Origin: Tritrichomonas musculus
Lineage: Eukaryota > Parabasalia > Tritrichomonadida > Tritrichomonadidae
Assembly (NCBI GenBank): GCA_039105265.1
Contig: JAPFFF010000019.1
Span: 1,582,501 to 1,646,500, forward strand
Length of the DNA stretch: 64,000 bases
Direction of reading: 5' to 3'
Within the stretch, counting starts at the first letter, position 1. The number at the start of each line of letters is the position of its first letter. A program made the position numbers and the translations under genes. Under the pieces are notes generated by a model. The model saw nothing but the letters and a program-made list of their open reading frames with translations, did no database searches and was not told the DNA's origin. Positions 57,301 to 64,000 of the stretch are shown one piece after another.

Positions 57301-59434
57301 TGTTGACGTTGAATGCGACGATGGAAAAGTTCGAAAAGTGAAGCGTGAGGTGCAGCCGATAGAATATGAAGAGGTCATCGATGAAGTGACCGGCAAAAAG
57401 AAGATTGTCCCCCGCCAGGTCACTTACGGGTACGTCATCGTCGAGGACGAGAACGGGAACAAAATCCGGTGTCGTAGGGAGATTCTGAATGAAGACGAAG
57501 AGTACGAATACATCGGCAGTTATGACGCTGAAGGGAACTTCACTCTTCAGAGACAGAAAGTTCGTTACGGTTACCGATATGACTTTAACGGTCACCGCAT
57601 CAGATACCGGATTCCAGACCAAGAAATCATTCAGGACGAGGAAGGCGGCAGCACCCAGAAGGAAGTTCAATACGAGACGGTTGAGGTCGAATTGGAGGAC
57701 GGTAGAAAGGTCAAAGTTTTGAGAAGGAAGGAGGATTACGAGTACGTAATGGTAACCGATGAAAAAACTGGTGAGACCAAATATGTCCGTCAAAAAGTTC
57801 AATACACCACAACCACCAAAACCGACGAAAACGGAAACGTCATAACCGTCAAGACAAAGGTTGTCCAGGACTTCGACGAGGTCGCGGACGGCGTCGACGA
57901 GAACGGAAACGTCATCTATAAGAAAGTCCCGAAGGAGTACGAGACGGTTACTATGAAAAACGATAAAGGTGAAGTGATAACCGTCAAAAGAGCCAAACGA
58001 TACAACTACGAAACGGTCGTCGATGAGAACGGCGTCTCTCACCAGGTTCGGAAGGAGAAAATCAAGCCGAAGAGAGTTCGAAAAGCGGTTAAGAGACTCA
58101 TATCATTTCCAAAACCGTTACCAAGGTCAAAATCATTCTCCTATCTCCGCCGTTACCCGAAGCACCCGGAGATCAAAGGTGAAGGCAAAGGAAAAGGCGG
58201 CGTCAAGCCAAGCACGTCTATTTCAAATTTGACTCAAGTCATTCAATTTTTGAAGCAGACAGATGATTCAAACATTTCAAAGGGATACAAATTTTTCAGT
58301 GGTTTACGATTCGGTAAAGAATATTATCGTAAAAAGTTGCTTGATTCTTTGGCCGAACGATTCAGAAAGACTCAAATTGACATTCAATTAATTAACCTTC
58401 AAGTTGACCTTTCAAACGCCCAAACAAGAACACAAAAAGTTCAAGAAAACATCGACTTCGTCCTCTTTGAAATCCGCTCCAAACTGCCAAAGCTCCACTT
58501 GACAAAACCGAACCAAATAACCGTCCCTAAACCGCCAATTGACGGTTCTGACATTTCCATTCAAACGCTCATTTCAATGTCCGAAATGAACGAGTTCCAC
58601 ATGAAGGTGAAAAGTGGCATGCTGACCAACAAGATGCGGTCCACGCTCAAAGGCAACAGCCAGACACTCGCGGACTACCTCGACAAGCTTCATCGCGACC
58701 ACACGAAAGCGATGAAAGTGGTCGAGGCACAGCAGAAAGAAGGCGACGAATACCTCGCAACAATTCGGATTTACAAGCCGACGCCGGACTCCGTTGCGAT
58801 GCCTCCAGAGACGCGAAAGAAGCTCGAATTGCAGCAGAACTTCAAAGAACTCGACATGAAGTGCAAGAAGATTCAGAAGGAGCTTGAAGATGCGCGCGAA
58901 AAGCTCGTCATTTTGAAGAGGCAACAACAAGACAAGGAATGCACCAATGAGATGCAAGCTGGCAAGGTTGACACAAAGAAAAAAGTGCCAAAGATATCGT
59001 TGAGAGATCTCAAGAAGCTGAAATCAGACGCCGTCAAAGAGAACAGAAAGGTAATGAGCAAGCTGAAATTGGCCGAAATCGAAGAAAATAATTTAGATGA
59101 AAAATTGAATTACATCGTGCCTAACTATTCGACTGACGAAATAGACGCTATTACACAGAATATCAGCCAAATGAAGAAGACAATTCTCCAGCTGAAGAAG
59201 CAGTTCAGAGTAAAGAGAAAAATACCTGATGAGCAAGCTAAACACAGCTACGTGCTGTCTTCAAAGGAGGAAATAGCAGAATTTGAAAAAAGAAAGAAAT
59301 ATATTTCTTCTCAAATTACTAATACCGATAAGAAAGAGAAACAGTTGATTGAGAAAATTAATGGAATGGCAAAAGTAATGAAAAAGGATAAATTAAGGAT
59401 TCCTATTGATAGACTTGTGACTATATTTGAATAA
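54335..59434 (+). CDS. Large repeat and coiled-coil protein, unknown
   Basis: About 1699 residues from the first ATG (MSLSSDILLQPSTPQPNK). Order: a polar, partly coiled-coil N-terminal third; an acidic Ser/Asp tract near 548-580; a Gly/Lys/His stretch; then, at about 650-1250, many degenerate repeats of about 35-45 residues of the form YE-x-V-x-V-E-x-E-D-G-K-x-x-K-V-x-R-x-x (for example YELVDVECDDGKVRKVKREV and YEYVMVTDEKTGETKYVRQK); and a coiled-coil C-terminus from about 1330. The repeat region is clearly more GC-rich than its flanks. A structural or cytoskeletal host protein is likely. The family is not recognised. Confidence 0.7.
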   Translation: MSLSSDILLQPSTPQPNKSIRLNSPRLKKRLNYENSENDNFNLTERKSYDKYSIIDDRMIDKEIRQRKNCLKSLESQMLVYNEVLEQSKFEKNNIDNSLSEICAQFDLSNLDSQISYQKKNIQKNELEIEMFNNLKNLNHKIETDQSISKNDQIIKIQNQFINYIENDSVTEIDESNIQEKIDQLTRILSEFYDYVKNNNIQIDLNGSNQSLPISPRRIHKNLKIKKKEAVQKEPLQSPKQANQLTPQKPFIMRPNNSKIIYNTSLRENSCRDHQVTDEIDSHKSQKNIKFVNKNINSDTISTPPSNERKNILRHKRNQNSIDQKSVQSESPKFSIQLDNQINDTEKIPDEDEFYQKIPINLSIDITNQVSEPTTPTSPRPSPRHISKKKQTDSPVNFTNDENDILDLNQSSKILTEKNEGQQSGNTSTTSSKGGKSNTSRNPPKETTDSLMSKRAKGLLNAGNDGSSDSDPAPNPHNQGTGGHKKKNRFTLFDFLNNFGHVIVDNLEKAIGKESTRRKKPKKPNLSSIIDKEALKNSNINADELIGLDDSNDSDDSDSDTDSDTDSDYNYGYGDSDELDSNGNPIEGSKSNSKGKSKGKGKNRDKVGGKEESHGGHHHKKGSNPNKVNELNGLTKDQEAEILKNFENGGEIPKGYAVLVGKNGEKVIVQTVYGIEDEDDAEINFVKEAIFEEEMQLKDMEEKDMIKAKYEKVNKKHRSPPEFDYEVAEDEDFSFIIRKRQIKFHRVTVERDGRKFDERQPKPIEEFEYIEVDKAEKPSKTATKSSKGKGKSASNSNETKEEFDSSQRTELVKRYIEFEYTDVESEGGTIRKAHVPIPRRIDYEWIQMKEDPTMIGKYPKQWGYRWTYGNRGKRIKVCYDKRSLVEEQTRDWKGNPTTVMKKVRMEEVIVDCDDGIKRKIKRPIQKVEFELFEVENEDGTFSIVKRPIIFTQLENGTWKRVDSEEDFFYEQVEIDGHLSIEKRHKEYELVDVECDDGKVRKVKREVQPIEYEEVIDEVTGKKKIVPRQVTYGYVIVEDENGNKIRCRREILNEDEEYEYIGSYDAEGNFTLQRQKVRYGYRYDFNGHRIRYRIPDQEIIQDEEGGSTQKEVQYETVEVELEDGRKVKVLRRKEDYEYVMVTDEKTGETKYVRQKVQYTTTTKTDENGNVITVKTKVVQDFDEVADGVDENGNVIYKKVPKEYETVTMKNDKGEVITVKRAKRYNYETVVDENGVSHQVRKEKIKPKRVRKAVKRLISFPKPLPRSKSFSYLRRYPKHPEIKGEGKGKGGVKPSTSISNLTQVIQFLKQTDDSNISKGYKFFSGLRFGKEYYRKKLLDSLAERFRKTQIDIQLINLQVDLSNAQTRTQKVQENIDFVLFEIRSKLPKLHLTKPNQITVPKPPIDGSDISIQTLISMSEMNEFHMKVKSGMLTNKMRSTLKGNSQTLADYLDKLHRDHTKAMKVVEAQQKEGDEYLATIRIYKPTPDSVAMPPETRKKLELQQNFKELDMKCKKIQKELEDAREKLVILKRQQQDKECTNEMQAGKVDTKKKVPKISLRDLKKLKSDAVKENRKVMSKLKLAEIEENNLDEKLNYIVPNYSTDEIDAITQNISQMKKTILQLKKQFRVKRKIPDEQAKHSYVLSSKEEIAEFEKRKKYISSQITNTDKKEKQLIEKINGMAKVMKKDKLRIPIDRLVTIFE

Positions 59435-59690
59435 ATTTTATTTGTTTAATTATTTTAATAATAATAAAAAAAAATTATAAATATATATTATATTTGATAT
59501 TTTACAATCTTTTCAAATTAATAATATTTTTTTATTTAGTATTTCTTGTTAAAGGTTTTAGAGATATAATTTTTTCTTACTTTAGTATTCCTTCATTGAT
59601 AGAAAAATTAAACGTTTGATAAAAAAAAAATTGTGAGTAATTGACCATTTAATTTCACAAATTTTCATAAAAAAAAAAAAAAAATGAAAA

Positions 59691-62240
59691 ATGGATGAAT
59701 CAACATACCAACTCATTTTACGTGCTTCAAGCACCTCAGACCAAGATCAAATTTATTCAGAGCTTCAAAATCTTATTGAAAATCAAAATTCAATTTTTGA
59801 ATTAATTAATATTTTAGAAACTCAAAATACAAATATAAACATTCAATTTATATGTCTTATATTAATTCGCCAGATTATATCTAATATTTTTACAAATTCA
59901 TCTCAATCAAATTATCTTTTTCTTCTAAAAGTATCCGAAGAAATTCAACAAAAATTAACAAGAATTTTTTACAGTCCACCAGAAGCATCAGTTCTTATTC
60001 CCCAGTTTGCATCACTTTGTTGTAATCTTAAATATTGCCTTGACTCCTTCTATTCCTTTCTAAAAACAGCTTTGCAAAATGAAAATCTTCAACTGCCAAA
60101 TTTCTATTCTAATATTCAATCAATTTTGACGGAAATCATTCAAGATGAACAAATTTATCAGAATTCATTTAAAATAGCCCTTGAATTCTTATCATACTCA
60201 AATGAAAAAAAAGTTGAAAGCATTTTAAACAATGATTTTTGCCAATTTATTTATCCGTTTTTATTTGATTCAAAAAGTTCATCTGAAGCGATTCAAATTT
60301 TGAATTTAATGCATGATTACTCAGTTGTTCCTGTTTTATTAGAAAACATTGAGAAAATAGACCAAAACGATACAATTGTACAATTTATAAAACTTTTGAA
60401 TTCCTTTTATTCATCTATTTTTTCAAATGAAGAATTATTTTTGAATGGTTTACGTTCATTCAATTTTGTATATGAATTTCTACTCAAATTAATTAATGAA
60501 AGTGAAGATGAAAATGTTTGTTTTGAATCTATTTTATTTTTCTTAAACTTGTTTATTTCAATTGTTCGTAGTATGAATTCTTTTTCATTGAATTTGAATC
60601 AAATAATTCTGACTCATTTGAATGATTTTATTTTATGTTTATTTGAAAAAGTCGGAATTGATAAAAATATTGAATTTTACGGAATTTCAACTATCAGTTT
60701 AAAAACAATTCTTCTGATTTCAATCATTTTTCCGCAGGAAACATTTTCAATCATTTTTTCAAAATTTGAATCAACTTTTTCAAACGCATTGAATTTTGAC
60801 TCATTTCATGTTCAGTGTTCACTTAGAATTTTCACAAAAATTCTATCAAAGAAGAATAATTTTTTGATGAATTCTTCTTCTTTATTTGATGTTTTAAAAT
60901 TCGCATTTAACGCATCAATGAACTTTATTCCATTTTCTGAATTGGCGGTTGACTCATCTTATCTCTTTTCAAAAAGTTTGAAAATTATAGTTATAATTCA
61001 GAACATTCGGCGGGTTCAAGAAATTGACGTCAATTCAATAGGCTGCAGCGGTTTTGAGCGAATTCTTCATGCTTATTCAATTTTCGACTTTGAAATTAAG
61101 AAAAAACTTTCAAAGGTTATTTGGTCACTCATTCTAATTGTTCCGATTCCTCTTCAATTATTTTTTAAAAAAATCATTGAAGTATTTATTGATTCGAAAT
61201 CTGTTCATGAGTATCTAACCAACTCGTTTGTTTTGGGCACATTCATTGAAAAATCGTTCATTTTCAAGCCAAATGAAAATGATGAATTTGAGAACGATTT
61301 AAAATCCGACTTTTTGAGTTTAATTAATTTTGTGATAAATTCAATGATGAATAACAACTTTTTCTTTGTGAGTTCAATTCATATTCTTGGAGCAACAATT
61401 GCCAAATGCCCAGAAACAGCACCATTAATTATCCATTCGATTTGGCCCAGAATAATTGAATACTTAACCGCTTTTAATTCAAATGATTGTATTGTTTTTT
61501 ATCAATTTGAGAAGAAATTGAATTATGAAAGCATTTCATCATTTTCATGGATAATGCACTTTTTGATTGATTTGAATAAGTCAAGTTTTTCATTTAAAAA
61601 TGAACTTTTTCAATACATCGAACCAATTATCATTCAATTGCCATCATTTCTTAATCCATCACTTCCAAAAGTGGTTATTAGATCAGTTTGGATGTATATA
61701 AACAGTCTGCTTGATACAGCAATCAAGTGCATAAAAAACGGAGACCAGAGCCATTCAATTAACCAATTGAAATTATTCAATGAGCTCTCAAAAATTGTTA
61801 AAAATTCGGTTTTATTGAATTATACTGACTTTTTTAATACTCAGAATTGTGATGATAATGACGAGTCTGATTTTGTGATTTCAATTCTTGGTGTCATTTC
61901 GGGATCAATTTTCTTGATTTTGAATAATTCGAACTTTTTGAATGATTTTTCGTTTTTTTCTGAAGCTTCTGAAATTCAAACAATTATTTCTCTTCTTCTT
62001 CATGCATTTGATGAAAATACTCATAATAATTCAGCACTGGAGTCAGTAACATGCTGCATTTGTATTGTCTTAATCCAGTATCAAGGCGTTGCCGACCAAA
62101 TAAGGGAAATTATTAACGTTGATGTAATGGAAAAAATAATCCAATCTTTTTCTTTGATGAATGACAATGTATTAAAAGAATCCATTGCAGCAGGAATAAG
62201 AGCTCTTTTAACATCAAATTCTGAGTGTGATGAAAATTAG
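59691..62240 (+). CDS. Karyopherin-like (importin/exportin) HEAT-repeat protein
   Basis: A protein of 849 residues made of leucine/isoleucine/phenylalanine-rich helices throughout. The N-terminus (SDQDQIYSELQNLIENQNSI, then NINIQFICLILIRQIISNIF) follows the importin-beta N-terminal pattern: a helix, a paired helix and a hydrophobic helix with RQ. Later HEAT-like helices include CPETAPLIIHSIWPRIIEYL. It would carry cargo through nuclear pores with Ran. Divergence is high, so the subtype is open. An out-of-frame ATG at 59684 creates a 4-codon upstream frame overlapping the start. Confidence 0.55.
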   Translation: MDESTYQLILRASSTSDQDQIYSELQNLIENQNSIFELINILETQNTNINIQFICLILIRQIISNIFTNSSQSNYLFLLKVSEEIQQKLTRIFYSPPEASVLIPQFASLCCNLKYCLDSFYSFLKTALQNENLQLPNFYSNIQSILTEIIQDEQIYQNSFKIALEFLSYSNEKKVESILNNDFCQFIYPFLFDSKSSSEAIQILNLMHDYSVVPVLLENIEKIDQNDTIVQFIKLLNSFYSSIFSNEELFLNGLRSFNFVYEFLLKLINESEDENVCFESILFFLNLFISIVRSMNSFSLNLNQIILTHLNDFILCLFEKVGIDKNIEFYGISTISLKTILLISIIFPQETFSIIFSKFESTFSNALNFDSFHVQCSLRIFTKILSKKNNFLMNSSSLFDVLKFAFNASMNFIPFSELAVDSSYLFSKSLKIIVIIQNIRRVQEIDVNSIGCSGFERILHAYSIFDFEIKKKLSKVIWSLILIVPIPLQLFFKKIIEVFIDSKSVHEYLTNSFVLGTFIEKSFIFKPNENDEFENDLKSDFLSLINFVINSMMNNNFFFVSSIHILGATIAKCPETAPLIIHSIWPRIIEYLTAFNSNDCIVFYQFEKKLNYESISSFSWIMHFLIDLNKSSFSFKNELFQYIEPIIIQLPSFLNPSLPKVVIRSVWMYINSLLDTAIKCIKNGDQSHSINQLKLFNELSKIVKNSVLLNYTDFFNTQNCDDNDESDFVISILGVISGSIFLILNNSNFLNDFSFFSEASEIQTIISLLLHAFDENTHNNSALESVTCCICIVLIQYQGVADQIREIINVDVMEKIIQSFSLMNDNVLKESIAAGIRALLTSNSECDEN

Positions 62241-62491
62241 TTAATATAGTATTATTTATATTTTGTTTATCTAATTGATATAGTAAATTTTTTTTTTACA
62301 CAAAATTGTTTTAATTAATAATCTCATGCTTGTTGTCCAATCATATTTATATGATCATCATATAATTTTTTTTTTAAATATCATATTTTGAAGTATATGA
62401 ACATATATAATACTTAAAATTAGCCCTTTTTAAGCAAATATTTATATAAAAAATTTTTATAATTCTCATAGATGTAAAAAATAAGAAAAAA
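62241..62491. other. Spacer between convergent genes
   Basis: About 250 bp of AT-rich sequence between the ends of the karyopherin-like and TKL kinase genes; nothing else seen. Confidence 0.5.
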
Positions 62492-63487
62492 CTATTCTTT
62501 TGCTACTTCTTCCAACATTACTTGCGGAACTGTTTTTGGACTTGATGTTGGTGCTAAATCAATTATGCTTTTATATGTGTCAAATAATTCTTTGTTAATA
62601 TCTGGTGTAATGAAGTCATTTGTTTCAAGTCTGTCACAAATCTCAGAAAATGTTGGTCTATTCACTGGATCTTTATCCCAACATTGCGTTATTAATTTCT
62701 GCCAGTTTTCACTTAGGGATGAATTTGATGGAAATTTAGGTCTATCACAATCTAAAGTTTTTTGTATGATAAATGATATAGATGAATCTTTAGGATAAGG
62801 AGTTTGCTCTGTCCATAAGTGATATAGGACCATCGCATATGAATACACATCAATTGGAAAAGTTCTATTAAACTTCAAGTAATCGGTCACAAATTCTGGT
62901 GGCATTATACAAGCTGTTGTTTGTTGTACTGTTTGTGATGTTTGCTTGCTAGAATCACTTGCTTTTGATGTTCCAAAATCGGTAATATAAGGGCGGAGTT
63001 GCGTATCAAGAAGAATATTTTCTGATTTAAGATCTCGATGGAGAATCCTGTGCGAATGAAGAAACTTCATAGCTCGTGCAATTCCATACGAAATAATTAA
63101 TTTATGAGTATCATCAAATAATGGATCTTTTGATTTTTTTTCTATATATTGGTCAAGGGATCCATTTTCCATGTATTCAAGATATATATTTCCATATCTT
63201 TTTTCATCAATTGCATATCCAATAAATGGAACAATTGCCGGGTGACGATACAGAGCAAAAGTCGTGACTTCTTGAATAAAAATTTTTGTATCAAAGTCGT
63301 CTGGCCTTGAAGATAATTTACGTAAAGTTCGTTTGTTAACATATTTTTTTTTGTTATTATTGTCTATAACAAAAAAGGCAACTCCACAGCCTCCTCTAAA
63401 AGTTTTTTCTTTTGCATCTGTATAATTTTTTGGGTCCACTTCGAATTGTGCGATTTGAGGTGAAAAAGTATAAATATTTTTCGTCAT
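62492..63487 (-). CDS. Protein kinase, TKL type
   Basis: A protein of 331 residues with a complete catalytic domain: glycine-rich loop FRGGCGVAFFV (31-40), Lys 52 (YVNKRTL), C-helix Glu 73, HRDLKSEN (150-157), DFG (170-172), a PPE motif in place of APE, then DVYSYAMVLYHLWTEQTPYP and CWDKDPVNRPTF, which are typical of tyrosine-kinase-like kinases. It is a Ser/Thr or dual-specificity kinase by family. TKL kinases are greatly expanded in trichomonads. The N-terminal 25 residues precede the domain and the tail is short. Confidence 0.85.
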   Translation of the reverse strand: MTKNIYTFSPQIAQFEVDPKNYTDAKEKTFRGGCGVAFFVIDNNNKKKYVNKRTLRKLSSRPDDFDTKIFIQEVTTFALYRHPAIVPFIGYAIDEKRYGNIYLEYMENGSLDQYIEKKSKDPLFDDTHKLIISYGIARAMKFLHSHRILHRDLKSENILLDTQLRPYITDFGTSKASDSSKQTSQTVQQTTACIMPPEFVTDYLKFNRTFPIDVYSYAMVLYHLWTEQTPYPKDSSISFIIQKTLDCDRPKFPSNSSLSENWQKLITQCWDKDPVNRPTFSEICDRLETNDFITPDINKELFDTYKSIIDLAPTSSPKTVPQVMLEEVAKE

Positions 63488-63627
63488 TTATCAATAACAG
63501 AGATGATGAAAAATGTCAATCTTTAAAAAAATAAAATATAACCACATTTTCTATTAAGTTACGTTTATATTAAAACACTAAATTAATTCATAGATAGTTT
63601 TATTATTGGCATCAATTAATTTGATTT

Positions 63628-63999
63628 TTAACAGCAAGATTTGCCAACTTCCGCATTGCAATGATTTGTTGAAAAGAAATAAGATAAGAAATTCGCATTC
63701 TTTTTATCGAGTCCAATTGATCTCATCATTGATTCATCTACAATAGTATTTTTATTACTAAGTTCCATTACGTTACAAGTAAGATCAATGAAACGCCGTA
63801 AAAGAGCTTCATCACTTCTAACGTTTTTCATGATATTTGATAACTCATGAATGATTGGTCCATGGCCTTTCGTAAGCCAATGATAATCCTTATTTGAACG
63901 AAGCATTAAAAATCCATTATCTATAGTTAAGTCGCCTTGAATATTTTCTTGCATGATTTTATGTGTAACTGAGCAAACAAGCCAAGGTCTACGATCACT
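63628..63999 (-). CDS. Unknown protein, C-terminal part (runs off the right edge)
   Basis: The frame is open to the window edge (the segment before the internal ATG reads RRPWLVCSVTHKI), so the ATG at 63954 is probably internal and the gene begins beyond 64000. At least 123 residues are seen, mostly helical (DEALLRRFIDLTCNVMELSN), ending EVGKSCC. A terminal Cys-Cys can be a prenylation signal of Rab-type proteins, but the rest does not look like a GTPase. The family is not recognised. Confidence 0.5.
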   Translation of the reverse strand, partial: SDRRPWLVCSVTHKIMQENIQGDLTIDNGFLMLRSNKDYHWLTKGHGPIIHELSNIMKNVRSDEALLRRFIDLTCNVMELSNKNTIVDESMMRSIGLDKKNANFLSYFFSTNHCNAEVGKSCC

Positions 64000-64000
64000 A

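Noticed and set aside
57269-58042. Long minus-strand frame (257 codons) opposite the repeat protein
   Set aside because: It is the antisense shadow of the GC-richer repeat region of the 54335 gene.
1-64000. Adenain-like maturation protease in either Maverick
   Set aside because: Looked for a His...Asp/Glu...Cys arrangement in all unknown Maverick proteins and found none convincing.

Overview
The window looks like nuclear DNA of a trichomonad (parabasalid; Trichomonas/Tritrichomonas-like). It is very AT-rich, the host genes appear intronless and tightly packed, several start sites carry Inr-like (TCAYWW) words, stop codons are often embedded in TAAA, and the gene content (TKL-type kinase, DENN proteins, coiled-coil cytoskeletal-type proteins, large Maverick/Polinton elements) fits that group. 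The species cannot be fixed from the sequence alone.

Layout. (1) Positions 1-3330: the 3' part of a transposase gene with P-element-like features, then a 961-bp non-autonomous element with 18-bp terminal inverted repeats, then AT-rich filler. (2) About 3335-21540: Maverick/Polinton copy A, with a partial protein-primed DNA polymerase B, a fibre-like protein carrying DUF285/BspA-like repeats, an integrase, a major capsid protein, a packaging ATPase, two HNH endonucleases and about a dozen unknown genes. (3) About 21758-38940: a second Maverick/Polinton, copy B, with a partial major capsid protein, two more HNH endonucleases, a bZIP-like small protein, a 2281-residue fibre-like protein and a full-length polymerase B. 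Both copies keep long reading frames, so they look fairly young, but each lacks recognisable terminal repeats and some core genes, so both look incomplete. (4) 38965-43141: a stack of four non-autonomous TIR elements, two sharing one 8-bp target duplication and two nested inside. (5) 43239-64000: host genes: two cytoskeletal-type coiled-coil or basic proteins, two DENN-domain proteins, a degenerate protein kinase, a small beta-rich protein, a 1699-residue repeat protein, a karyopherin-like HEAT protein, a TKL kinase and one gene running off the right edge.

The most striking unexplained signal is a cluster of structured, relatively GC-rich, apparently non-coding modules at 23475-24020 inside Maverick B. 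Two of them share an identical 46-nt core closed by completely different but perfectly self-complementary 9-bp stems. This is the pattern expected of a structured RNA (ribozyme-like) under pairing constraint. Other notable items are a shared promoter-like motif in both Mavericks, an inverted and direct repeat system around one Maverick gene, and the fibre proteins.

How the genes fit together: in each Maverick, polymerase B, integrase and ATPase would serve protein-primed replication, integration and packaging. The capsid protein and its divergent small neighbours would build a particle, and the fibre-like proteins would provide surface attachment. The HNH genes look like homing passengers. 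All calls come from reading the sequence; no database search was run.
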